DNA of 12,439 bases, from positions 1 through 12,439 of the forward strand of contig RBNI01005532.1 in NCBI GenBank assembly GCA_003990745.1, given 5' to 3'. The translations under genes and the position numbers were made by a program. The DNA comes from Jimgerdemannia flammicorona (Eukaryota > Mucoromycota > Endogonomycetes > Endogonales > Endogonaceae). Below the pieces are notes generated by a model. That model did no database searches. It worked only from the letters and a program-made list of their open reading frames with translations, and was not told the DNA's origin. Positions 1 through 9,054 of this stretch are shown here, piece by piece; position 1 is the stretch's first letter, and each line of letters opens with the position of its first letter.

Positions 1-1711
1 AAAAAAAAGACATAAAGGGGTGGCATTCTCTCTAGGGAGGGGCATTCTCCAGTGAGACCAACTGTTCTCTATCTTATATGCTCTGTTCTTGGAGTTATTG
101 TTGGATAGGATTAGGTGGAAGATTGCTGGGCTCTTTATATTTAGCATTGTATAGAAGGTTGGTGCCTTTGCAGATGATATGGTAGTCAGTCTGGGATCAA
201 TTACTGATATCAAGGAACTCTGAGAAATAGTGGAGTAGTATGAGGCACACTCTGGGGCTAAAAATAACAGGCACAAGTATGAAATAATGGTGTTAGGTAA
301 TGATCTGGTGTGAGGGGATATCATTGGAACAATTGTCCCTACTGGAGAGGCTGTGAGGTACTTAGGTATCAATCTCTCTATATATGGGTCAGTCCTGCTA
401 TGACCTTGGTGAGAGCAATGAGTGGCCATCTGGAGGGAGGTCCAGCAAGACTTGGGAGGCTGCCACCTTTCTTTGGTGGGGCACATTTTAATTTTAAATA
501 TCTATTGGCTTCTGAAGATATGGTATTTAGTATACCATCTGGACTTTCTGGCATAGATAGTGAAGAGGCTCTTGAAGATGGCCAAAGATTGGATCTGAAC
601 TGGGCAGAGGAGTCAGATTAGCTGGAAAATTTGTTCATTACCAGTGGCTAGAGGAGGTCTTGAACTAGTTGACTTCCTGAAGAGGTTGTACATATTGTCT
701 GAGAGTATGGTGGTTGAAGAGAGTAGTAGAACTGAGAGGTGGTAGCTGGGTTCCTCTGATGAAGAAGGTCTGGGAGATAAGGTGCTCATTGAGTGGGACT
801 ACTGGGGATTTACTGTCCTTAGTTAGGCTTTCAAATAGTAGACATACATATGAGATTTAAGAACTTCTGGTGGAGAGTAGTGGATGAGGCTCACCACATC
901 AGAATTTACTGGCAGGGAGATGAAGGGGAGGTACCTTGGGGCCCAGCAATATAGAGATGAGATCAGGTATTACTGAGGGGCACCTTTCTTATGAACTTTG
1001 ATATTAGAGATAGGGTAGAGTACTAGAGGGGGATGGGACAGAATATATGGCCTAGCAGCTAGCAGATAGTGGAAATTGGAGAGGAGTGGGACTGGAATAG
1101 AGTCTAGGCCTAGAGTGCAGAGATAAGGTAATAGTTGCCACCCAAGTACTGGGTGGTTTGGTGGCATATACTGTAGAGAAATATTATACTCAACTTTTGC
1201 TCAGATTACCTTGTAGAGTGGGGGAACTTTGACTATGAGGAGTGCTATAATGTGGGACAGAAAGGAGAGTTTGTGCAGATACCAGAATATTGGCTGGAGG
1301 AGTGTGAGGTACTTGGTGACTTCTGGTTAGTAGTTGAGAATAGATTGGGTGCTGTGCATAGAGAGGATGGTGAGCAAGGTCGATGGGAGGATCTGAGGGA
1401 TAGATTGGTAGTAGGAGTAACTGACTTTGGGTTGAGTATTAGTGGTATGGATGGGCCTGGCAGATCACTGGCTATTTGTTTTTGAGGAAGGAAAGCATTT
1501 CAGTTTGTGGGAGAAGTTGGTGAGGTGGGAAGGATTGATGGAGGATATCTTGACAGGCTAGTGGCTGGGATGGGGTCTGCAGGGAGGTCAGCAGCACTGT
1601 TTGGTAGAGAAAATTTGTGGGCAGAGTGAGGGGAAATTTGGAGTAGTGGGTGGCAAGGTGGTTTTCAAGTGTGAGAGTATAGAGGGGGGGCTCCCTAGGG
1701 GTATTGGATAG
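1..1711 (+). pseudogene. LINE-A ORF2 fragment: RT palm, thumb and zinc-knuckle C-terminus (broken)
   Basis: The reading frame begins in the RT palm (KGVAFSLGRG, aligned with LINE-B's GLAFPLERG). It continues through the catalytic box AFADDMV, whose FADD is at 167-178 and keeps both aspartates, then SGAK and the GDIIGTIVPTGE stretch. In-frame stops replace residues present in LINE-B: TAG for Trp twice, TGA for Lys and TGA for Arg. At least one frameshift separates the palm (frame of 161) from the C-terminal region (frame of 1252). The C-terminal zinc-knuckle-like region is at about 1231-1300: YEEC at 1234-1245, then EYWLEECEVLGDFW. The first Cys and the His of the presumed C-x2-C...H-x4-C ligand set are Tyr here. 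The last residues PRGIG and stop at 1709-1711 match the LINE-B end. No product can be made. Confidence 0.85.
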
Positions 1712-1775
1712 TAGGAGGGGATATTGTAATTTTATATAATAGATTGACAATAAAGGGCAAAGTCTGAGTGACTAT

Positions 1776-1794
1776 AAAAAAAAAAAAAAAAAAA
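1776..1794 (+). other. LINE-A poly-A tail (19 A)
   Basis: An uninterrupted run of 19 A follows the 3'-terminal ...GACTAT shared with LINE-B. The short 3' UTR (1712-1775) contains AATAAA at about 1750. The tail marks the 3' boundary of target-primed insertion. Confidence 0.9.
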
Positions 1795-2217
1795 TTAAAG
1801 GTATCCTCTCATCTCATGTATAAGTTCTCTACTTATCTCATTAGAGAGAACCAGGTCCTACCCACTGTTCTGTACTTTGAAGGGGGTTTTTCTTTTATCT
1901 GTCACTCTATTCGGGGTGGTAGAGACTATGTGAATTGGCTTGAGCATAGTCTTATATATATATTGGGGTTTCTGGTGTATGCTCAAAGCATGTGTCCATT
2001 ACTCTCTGGTGGTAGAAAGAGTATGGTGCACAGAAGAAAATGTGGGCAATTCTGCCCTACTGTACCTGGTATGGTCAAGTTGCTGGACAATAGCTAGCCT
2101 AGATTAATAGGGATATAGTACTCAGCAAGTAGTGGGGGAGGGTTTTGGCCTATATTCTCTTCTAATAAAATCTGCAGAACTTTGGGTCCATAAAATAAAA
2201 AATAAAAAAGAAAAGAA
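1795..2217 (+). other. Unassigned 420-bp stretch ending in AATAAA and an A-rich tail
   Basis: I do not recognise this sequence. An open frame at 1796-2097 gives about 100 residues with scattered Cys (for example CGQFC) but no domain I can name. The right end looks like the 3' end of a polyadenylated transcript: AATAAA at 2164-2169, then 22 bases later an A-rich tract (2190-2217, A with a few T and G). The Gypsy gag homology begins just after the tract. It could be the 3' end of a retroposed transcript, a SINE-like element or a worn piece of another LINE. No tRNA-like box A and box B pair was found. A weak TATCCT similarity lies at both ends (1803 and 2220). Confidence 0.3.
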
Positions 2218-2900
2218 GATATCCTGTCTGAGACAGAGCCCAAGTCCAGTGCTTCTACTATAGACAATTCAGATACTATGCTACTGAATGTGATAATGAA
2301 AGAATTGACCAAAGGGATTCAGAACTACCAAATCAAAGAAATGAAATTCAGTATAAATAGACTGAAGTCCATTCTGTTGAAGACTTTAAAGAAGAAAGCA
2401 ACAGTGAAGACTATAGTGACCTAGACTTATATCCAGCCAAAGTTCACCAAAAAGACAGTTTACTCAGCAGAGAAAAGGAAGAGACCTGTAGAAAGATAAT
2501 CCAGAAATACCAGTAGAAGAATTCAAGAGAAAAATGAAGAACATGAAGAGAAATAAGCAGAAACACCTCTATAATCTCTCTCACCTTTTGTTCCTGAAAC
2601 AAATAAAGTACCTTCAGAGGATAAAGAAATAGAGCAAGAGCCTGCTGTCTCAAAGCCCAAGAAGAAGTATATCTCAAAGACTATGCCCAGAGATATCAAT
2701 AAAGAAGCCTGGAAAAAGATTCAAGAAACTATAATAGAAGTTCCCCTCCTGCAGTTCCTACAACTGATACCAGCTAGAGTCCAAACATGTTGTTAAGAAC
2801 CACTAGGTCTAGCACTGGTCAAGTCTCAATTCTACAGTAAGAACTAGCTCCCACTCCTATTTAAGCTACAGTGAGATATATCAGCACCTATCATATGAAG
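2218..2900 (+). pseudogene. Gypsy gag C-terminus / gag-protease linker (broken)
   Basis: One frame (2224 onward) reads LSETEPKSSASTID, then a helical stretch MKELTKGIQNYQIKEM, as in the C-terminal half of Gypsy gag. Four in-frame stops follow, then IIEVPLLQFLQLIPARVQ at about 2734-2787. This last motif resembles the segment preceding the protease in several Gypsy elements. A second frame (2379-2518) is also open with acidic content (SEDYSDLDLYPA), so a frameshift may lie here. No CCHC knuckle is visible. Function is by position and general resemblance only. Confidence 0.5.
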
Positions 2901-2910
2901 ATATTGGAGG

Positions 2911-3250
2911 ATAAAAGGCGAAAATCCTCACAGATATAGGAGCAGCTATCTGTATTATTGCCAAATAATTTCTGGACACCCTCCAATGGCCCATTGATGG
3001 ACCATCCAACCTCAGCATTATAGTAGTAGATAGAGCCTAGACTGAACTCCTTAGAGAAGTACAAAACATTACCATCTTCTTGAGACACATTCAGTTCTCT
3101 ATTCCAAAAGCTGTCATCACTGAAGCTGTTATCTATGACATAATTCTTGGTACCAACTGGATGAAGGAAATGAATGCAGTTATTAATATCAGTCAATAAG
3201 TACTCAAGTTTGACTACTGAGGCAAGAGGTACAGAGTTAAAGTGACCAGC
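2911..3250 (+). pseudogene. Gypsy pol: retropepsin-like aspartic protease (broken)
   Basis: In the frame of 2918 the sequence reads KILTDIGAAICII, the active-site flap of a retropepsin with DTG changed to DIG (2933-2941). About 65 residues later comes YDIILGTNWM (3134-3163), the conserved hydrophobic-ILG...W motif of Gypsy proteases. Between them are WPIDGPSNL and a beta-rich segment ending in FSIPKAVI. The length from active site to ILG motif fits the family. The enzyme would cleave the Gag-Pol polyprotein. Stops break the frame (TAA after IIAK, TAG after VVDRA, TAA after NISQ, TGA after FDY). The two motifs in one frame at correct spacing make the assignment firm; the copy is inactive. Confidence 0.85.
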
Positions 3251-3405
3251 TATGAGTAATTGAAGAAGAAGAAGAAGGTCACTATCCAGGAAGAATATGC
3301 CAGCAGTGAAGAGTCTACCATAGCAGAGAACAAAGAATCTGAAGATAGAAAAGATCCCAGGCTCAATCCCTGAATCAACCTAGTAGATGATAGGCAGACA
3401 ACAAT

Positions 3406-3624
3406 ATGAGGGCCAGGAATATTATCCCTATTATAATTAGAGCTATTGCAGGACAGATCAAAGGATGCCCCATCTGTCTCAAAAGAAATAAGTACTCTGA
3501 GCACTCCTCTAAGATCATTAGGACAAGGAATTCACCTAGAACAGCCTGCCCTGAGTGTAGAAAAAGAAAGAAGAAATATAGATATGTTCCAATGACACCT
3601 ACTGCTGAAGCTGCAGAAGTATAG
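3406..3624 (+). pseudogene. Gypsy pol: CPxC-x23-CPxC zinc-ribbon-like module
   Basis: A 72-codon open stretch holds CPIC (residues 21-24, from 3466) and CPEC (residues 48-51, 3547-3558). They are separated by 23 residues rich in Lys and Arg, and a basic KRKKKYRY tail follows. Two CPxC knuckles at this distance look like a four-cysteine zinc ribbon. It lies about 200 bases after the protease frame and upstream of the dUTPase. It is not the usual gag CCHC knuckle. The ATG at 3406 probably is not a real start, because the segment should be part of the polyprotein. Nucleic-acid binding is inferred only from cysteines and basic residues. Confidence 0.5.
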
Positions 3625-3865
3625 GCAATTTGGGGTCAAGAGGCATCTGAGGAAGAAGAAACTCCTGAACAGGAGGTTTCTGAATAAGAATCTCTAAAAC
3701 AAGAAGGCCTCCCCAAACTCATTCTCTAAGATAATTCTCACTAGACACCACTAGATAATAATGATCTCTAGAATATTGAAGAAGGACTGAGTATAGTCAC
3801 CATCATCCCAAAATGAGAAAAATATCAAGAAAAAGCCTTTAGACTAGGAAGATGTCAATATCAAA
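3625..3865 (+). pseudogene. Gypsy pol linker, acidic and low complexity (left half)
   Basis: The frame continues with a Glu-rich run (ASEEEETPEQEVSE), then stops at TAA, TAA, TAG and TAG. No domain is recognisable. The linker resumes after the LINE-B insertion at 9055-9480, where KKNRDSADQSS and later basic and Thr/Ser-rich segments occur. It appears to be a disordered connector between the CPxC module and the dUTPase. Confidence 0.45.
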
Positions 3866-3879
3866 TGGTCTTTCACTCT

Positions 3880-3883
<4 letters not shown>
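3866..3883. repeat. Target-site duplication of LINE-B, left copy (18 bp)
   Basis: The bases TGGTCTTTCACTCTCTCT occur here and again at 9037-9054, directly flanking LINE-B. The left copy abuts the poly-T (the complement of the poly-A tail) and the right copy abuts the LINE 5' end. The terminal T could also belong to the tail, so the duplication is 17-18 bp. This length is normal for target-primed reverse transcription by an AP-type endonuclease. Confidence 0.93.

Positions 3884-3914
<31 letters not shown>
3884..3914 (-). other. LINE-B poly-A tail (31 A on the minus strand)
   Basis: A pure T run on the + strand sits between the left target-site duplication and the complement of the conserved 3' end ...GAGTGACTAT. 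A minus-strand AATAAA lies in the 3' UTR (complement at about 3935), some 20 bases before the tail. The tail is long and uninterrupted despite the damaged coding region. Confidence 0.92.
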
Positions 3915-3917
<3 letters not shown>

Positions 3918-3990
3918 GTCACTCAGACTTCCCTTTATTACTGCTATTAATACATCCATCTAGTTCCCTATAAATACACAATGTCCCCTG

Positions 3991-6900
3991 CTACCCGATC
4001 CCCCTAGGGGGCTCCCCTCCCCCACCCCCTTGCGATGAAAGACCACTTTGTCAGACACCAGCACCAATTGCCTACCACTCTGTTCACAAATCCCTTCCAC
4101 CAGTCGGTGCCATCACCCACCCTGGGGACCCCAACCAACCCACCACCCAGTCAGCAAATCACTCAACAACCCCTCCCACCTTAACAACTTCTCCTAGACA
4201 CTCATCTGGTATCCCTCCTCAAAAACAAAGAGCCAATGTCCAGCCAGCCCTACTCATACTGCTAAAACCCACCCTATAGTAAGCCAACCATTGCCAACAC
4301 CCCCCACTAAATGAGATTTCAAATCCTCCCAGTGATCTCTCTCTCCATCCGGCCTTCTCACCACACCCAGCTGGTCCCCTACTGCTATCCAAAAGTCCCC
4401 AAGAACTTCACACTCTCCTAGCCAATGTTCTTACATTTGCACAAATCCCCCAAATTGCCCTACATTGTAATGCTCCTCACAATCAAATTGGCCACCATCC
4501 ACCAGATACCCAGTATGGAAATTTAACATGACATTCCTTCTTAGTATCTGCCACCATACTACCCAGAACTTGGGAGGAAGCCACCTCTGCACCTCAGCAC
4601 TCTATGACCAGACTCCTGCCCAGTCCCACTTCTTGCCAATCCCTACTGCCTGCCAACTACTCAGCCAAAGATCCTGGCCAAGTCCTCACTGATACTCTAC
4701 CCCATTACTAATATCAAACTCAGCAAGCAGAAATCCCCTAGAAGGAGTCTGTCCCACCTCTACATAGCAGGATCCCCCTGCACCTCCCCCTCATTTCCTT
4801 GTCAGCACAGGCCTATCCAGTGTACTCCCTCCACCACCCCCCACCAGAAGCCCTTATACCATAGCTGTTGACTTCCAGTCAGGTCCACCAGAGAGAGCAA
4901 ATCTCCTGAGGACCCCTGGGGGGAGTACCTCATCTCCCACACCTTCTGCATCAGTGGCACCCAACCTTCTCCCTGTAGTTCAACAGCTCTCTTCAACCAC
5001 CAGACTCACAGGCAGTGCAGCCACTTAGGGGAATCTACAAGGCCCAGTCCTCCTCTAACCACCAGTGTTGCAAGAGTATCCCAACTGATCTGGGACCTCC
5101 TCCTTGCCCAAATCCAATCCCTAGCCAGTTTTGTCAGTCTCTTCACCATTCAAGCTGGGAAATCTAAGTGATAGGCCACATACCATAGCTTGGGGAACCA
5201 GTAGACATTCAGAATCAACACCTGCCCTGCCAGAGAGATGTGGCGACCCCCCCAACCTCTAAGAGCCTCCCCCCAAATGGCCACTCTCCTCTCCCACCAT
5301 GCTCAAGGCAAGACAGAACCATATACTGAAAGAAAGATGTCCAAATACTGCACCACCTCTCCTGTGGGGACAATTGTTCCAATGATATCCCCTCTCACTA
5401 GCTCATTCTCTAACACCATTGTCTCACACTTGTGCCAGTTGAGTTTCGCCCCAGAGTGCACCTCATACCATTCCACTGTCTTCTTGAGTGCTTCAATGTC
5501 TGCCACTGATCCAAGTTCAAATACCATATCATTGGCAAAAGCTCCCACATTCCACACCACACCATACATAGAGAGCCCTGCCACCTGCTGACATATTCTA
5601 TCCATCAAAGGTTCCAATGATAGGGCATAAAGGATAGGAGACAGCAGGTCCACCTGAGGAACTCCTCTTTCCAAGGGAAATGCCAAACCCTGGTGACCAT
5701 TACACATTAGTGCTGCCCTACTACCCTCCAACAAATTCAACATAGAAGCCCAAAACCACAGGGGAACACCAATTCTGTCCAGCACCTTACCTAGCCAAAC
5801 CTGCCGAAATGGTCATAGGCCTTCTCCTGGTCCAAAAAGACCAATCTACCATCCAGTCCACAAGTCCTGATCCCTTCAATGATGCTGTGCACCCAGGCAG
5901 TCCCATCCCTGATAAGCCTGCCTCCAACAAAGCCCCTCTGCTCCTCACCCAGCACCTGTTGGGCTACCTTCTGTAGCCTCACAACAATCACCTTAGTCAC
6001 CATCTTACTGTCCATATACAGAAGCATAATTGGCCTCCAGTTCTTCCAGTCCTCTCTCCTCTCCTTATCTTTGTACAATAAGGCCACCAGCCCCATGTCC
6101 TGCTCTCCAACCCACTCACCATTTAGAAGAACATGATTATATAGGGCAGCCATCTCTCCTAAAACTCCAGGGACCTGTGCCATCTTCTTCCAGAAGTCCC
6201 AAGGTAACCCATCCTCACTAGGTGCCGTCCATAGCTTAGTTGCTGCAAGGACTCTCTGGATTTCCTCCTCTTGGACCAGTAAGATCAAATCACCCAGTCC
6301 TTCTACTTGTAGTGGCCCCCACTCCTCCAGTGAGTCTTCAATCTCCTCTTCATCAGCACCCCCTTCCTCCTCACTCCACAGACCCCTCCATCTCTCCTTC
6401 AGTACTCTCAAGATCTGTTGTGTACCATGCACCATATCTCCCTCAGCATCCAAGACCCCATCCCATCAGTGTCACACTCCTCTAGCTTGGAGGAGCCTTG
6501 ACAGGTATCTAGTGGGCCACTCTCCCTCCTCAAGCCCCTGCCACCATAGTCTGGCAGCCATTCCTTTTATACGAATCTCCTCCTCAGCTTGCAATATATG
6601 TTGCAGTTCTATCACCTCCAATTTCGCCCACTCTAACCTCCAATCTTCCACTGCTTCAGAGCAAAGCAACTTGGCTCACTCTATCTGCAATCTAATCAGC
6701 CTATTGGAAGCACACCACACTCTCTTCCTTCTCTGCCTCCCAGCCTCCCTATCAGCTCCTCCCCAATAAACCCTCACAGCCTCCTTCAGCCTCATCCACC
6801 AGACACCCACAGATACACCCTCACTTATCCAGGTAGTGATCTTCACTTGAACATCTGCCACCCATGGGTCCCACAAACCCTACTCGGCCAGCAGGAAGGA

Positions 6901-7647
6901 GTTAAGGCACCAATGTCCAGATCCATCTCCACTCTCCCCAAACTGTTCCTGCCCCAATAGCCCTCAGTGATCAGACCAAGGGCACTACTCCACCGCCAAC
7001 ATCCTCCAAACATCAATACCCCAATATTCAGCCATCAGAATCCAGTCAATCCTCATACCCAGTCTATTTACCCAGTGTGTATAGACCCTCCTGTCACCCC
7101 ACCATGTTCTGCCCATATCTCCTAAGGAGCTAAGGGTCTTCACCTCCTCCCACTTATCCAGTCCACCACTCCTTCCACCTATACTCCTCCCTCCATCAGT
7201 TTGATCTATCTGTAGATCCTGCACCATATTAAAATCACTCTCCAGAACATTGACACCTTCCTCCAAGAAGATGCCCTCCTCTAACAGATCCCTAATCCAC
7301 TCAATCCACTCACCCCTAACTGTAGGGCAGTAGCAGGAGCCTACCTTCACTGATTCCCACCCAGGTCGATGTCATTCTCCCTAGACCAAATGGTCACCCC
7401 AGCTCTGAATCCCACTCAAGTCTCCTCTGCCCTTCCTCACCAGAATTGCCACTTTGCCATTCCAAGCAGAGGCTCCTCCCCATTCTCTAGTCCACTCCAC
7501 TTGATCTATTCCATCCTCACACTGTACATCCTGCAGTAAAAAGAGATCAGCCTCCAATCTCTTAAGCTAAGTAAAAATGTTCTTATGTTGCTCAGAACCC
7601 TGCAATCTATTCACATTCAGAGAGAAAATGTTAGTTGTACTATTCAT
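3991..7647 (-). pseudogene. LINE-B ORF2: AP endonuclease - reverse transcriptase - zinc knuckle (broken)
   Basis: ORF2 would nick the target and copy the element RNA at the nick. The ATG at 7647 lies 32 bases after ORF1's stop and opens directly into the endonuclease N-terminus (FSLNVNRLQ, residues 8-16). Nominal length is 1218 codons. Endonuclease landmarks are LLQD at residues 37-40 (the usual catalytic Glu is Asp), SDFN at 137-140, RIDWIL at 199-204 and SDH at 225-227. RT landmarks are NWRPI, QRGFVGGRLIRDG, LDQEKAYD (catalytic Asp at 5832-5830), SPILYALSLEPL and the active-site box FAND (5539-5528) with one Asp lost. C-terminal CEEH...HWLGECEVLGDFW from 4481 is the knuckle. Stops lie at residues 27, 221 and others. 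A frameshift near 5800-5815 splits RT between AYDHF and VWLGKVLDRIG. At least two more shifts occur before the stop at 3993-3991. Confidence 0.92.
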
Positions 7648-7679
7648 TAGGAATAATGTTTATTTATCAGTCACAGCCT

Positions 7680-8954
7680 CTACAAATCTGCAATCAACTC
7701 CTCCTGTGCTAAGTCCAAGTCATGTTCAGCAGCCAGCACCTTCTCCTCAGCTGTCCGTGCCTCCAACCCTTCCAGAAGTTCAGCCATTGCCCTATCCTCC
7801 TTTTCCTCAAAGTCCTCACAATACTCCAGGCATACCTCTTACCAGAGTTGCAAACTATGATACTCTGCCCAACAGTAGGCAGCTTGTTCACCAGCAACCA
7901 CCGCCAGCTCTGCCTCTCTCACCTTATCAACCTTATATCTCTCCTCCTCTAGGAAAATAGTAAGAATCTCCACCTTCAGTGCCTCTACCACCCCATCTCC
8001 ACACAAAATCCATACCCAATGTTTCTCTGGCATCATATGCAGGTCAACCTCTCCCAACTCCTCAGCTGTGAGGTTATCCATTATCTTGCTCATCCACAGC
8101 AGGTTCCCCACCTCCTTCCCTCCAGAAGTCCCTGGCTGCCCTGCATCCAGCATTATGGTATCTGCTCCCACACTGGCAGCCTCAACCCACTCCTCCTCTG
8201 GGACATCCACCAGCTCATCCTCACCAACTGCCACCACCTGGCCCCCTTTCACCATATCTGGGACCCCAAAGTGAACTCACTGGGCCCCCTGCATCAGCAC
8301 ATTCTCCACTGCCCCTCTCTTCCCAACTGGGCCCCTCCTGATAAGTGGGGGGGAGGTGCTATCCAAATCCTGCTCCCCAACTTCGAATGTACCATTGGCA
8401 TAGGGATCCTTGCCCAGTACCTTCCCAGCCCCTTCCTCATTCGCCTCCACCTCCTCTCCTCCTTTGCTAGCCCAGACACTGGCTTTGATGCCCCTCACCA
8501 CCAGTTCTGTTATACTATCCACCAGGTCCCCCTTCTGCATTGAGAACCCCTGCCCCACCTGGCCATTAGCCATTACATCTCTTTTTTTTTCCTGATTCCC
8601 CATCACACTCCCATCAATAGTCACACCCCCAGCCATAGCCCCTCCAGCTCCTATGCTCATATCTCCCACCTGAGAGCCACTCCCCCTCCTGGCACTAGCC
8701 TTGCCCTTCCCCTCAGCAGCACCAGCCCTGGTTCCAGCAAGCCATCCACTTGCCTTCACCTTGTCGACAAAGCTGGAGGGACCAGGCCTTCCCCCAGATC
8801 CACCTGATACCAGTCCTCCTCCAGAGCCCTTGCCACCCTTCGACCCTCTAAAAGCCCCCATCCCCAATCCATAACCTCTCCCCACATGCTGCCAGCCAAA
8901 AGCCCCAGATCCACCCAACTCAGCACACTCTTCAGAACTCTTGCTTGATGACAT
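7680..8954 (-). pseudogene. LINE-B ORF1: Gly-rich then acidic, helical protein (two in-frame stops)
   Basis: LINE ORF1 proteins usually bind element RNA and form the particle with ORF2. The frame from ATG 8954 stays in phase for 425 codons to TAG 7682-7680, interrupted only by TGA at 8279-8277 and TAA at 7841-7839. Residues 1-80 are Gly/Ser-rich and basic (GAFGWQ, GRGYGLGMGAF), followed by SSFVDKVKASGW. The middle is acidic (VGEDELVDVPEEEW). The last 110 or so residues look alpha-helical and charged (FLEEERYKVDKVREAEL, LLEGLEARTAEEKVLAAE), possibly a coiled coil. No CCHC knuckle is seen. The start is fixed by LINE-C, whose ORF1 begins with the same MSSSKSS; an upstream ATG at 9089 lies outside the element. 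Confidence 0.83.
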
Positions 8955-9036
8955 TCTTATAGTACCTTTTCTCTGAGTTGTGTTGAAAACTGTTGCTTGA
9001 AGTTTGTGTAACGTGAATTGCACAGGAAAAAGGCAG
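8955..9036 (-). promoter_or_regulatory. LINE-B 5' UTR (about 82 bases)
   Basis: The segment between the right target-site duplication and the ORF1 ATG aligns with bases 12184-12264 upstream of LINE-C ORF1. Shared stretches include ATTCACGTTACACAA and TTCAAGCAACAGTTTTC. Conservation between copies of different age suggests a true element 5' end. An internal promoter would be expected here by analogy with other LINEs, but no motif proves it. Confidence 0.6.
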
Positions 9037-9054
9037 TGGTCTTTCACTCTCTCT
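9037..9054. repeat. Target-site duplication of LINE-B, right copy (18 bp)
   Basis: This is identical to 3866-3883. It abuts the LINE-B 5' end on its left and resumes the Gypsy pol sequence (GAGACTACTGC...) on its right. Confidence 0.93.

Larger units (their letters stand above)
1..1794 (+). mobile_element. LINE-A: 3' part of a degenerate APE-type LINE
   Basis: This is the 3' third of a non-LTR retrotransposon, entering the window inside the reverse transcriptase palm and ending in 19 A residues. It is colinear with LINE-B on the other strand: the FADD box to the ORF2 stop spans about 1.54 kb in both. The last 15 bases before the A tail (1761-1775) are identical to the corresponding 3' end of LINE-B (complement of 3915-3929). 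Homology with LINE-B reaches base 1, so the element continues leftwards. Its 5' target-site duplication is outside the window, so the insertion site cannot be bounded. Almost no CpG remains, marking it as an old copy. Confidence 0.88.
3884..9036 (-). mobile_element. LINE-B: near-complete APE-type LINE (about 5.15 kb) inserted in the Gypsy element
   Basis: Reading on the minus strand, the element has a short 5' UTR (9036-8955), ORF1 (8954-7680), a 32-base gap, ORF2 (7647-3991), a 76-base 3' UTR and a 31-A tail. It is bounded by a perfect 18-bp target-site duplication. The order and domains (Gly-rich ORF1; ORF2 with AP endonuclease, RT and C-terminal knuckle, no RNase H seen) fit the L1/Tad1 group of LINEs. 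The 5' end is homologous to LINE-C near 12184 and the 3' end to LINE-A. The copy is defective through stops and frameshifts in both ORFs. It retains more CpG than its Gypsy host, consistent with later arrival. Confidence 0.92.

Noticed and set aside
310..621. 103-codon open frame in LINE-A as a separate gene
   Set aside because: It overlaps the ORF2 remnant in another phase; the ORF2 translation matching LINE-B explains the region better.
1803..2228. TATCCT-containing similarity at 1803 and 2220 as a target-site duplication of the orphan stretch
   Set aside because: Only 8 of 9 bases agree and A/T-rich matches of this size are common; not enough to call.
3258..3278. GAA/AAG trinucleotide run as a microsatellite of interest
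   Set aside because: It is short and lies in the Lys-rich Gypsy linker; ordinary low complexity.
2891..3504. Minus-strand open frames over the Gypsy protease and linker (2891-3196, 3250-3504)
   Set aside because: The + strand carries the protease motifs DIGA and ILG...W in one frame; the minus frames have no motif.
5238..8543. Several open frames of 60-170 codons on the + strand inside LINE-B (for example 5238-5591, 6240-6485, 7577-7960, 8019-8543)
   Set aside because: They are antisense shadows of ORF1 and ORF2, with Pro/Ser/His-rich composition from the complement of G-rich codons and no domain.
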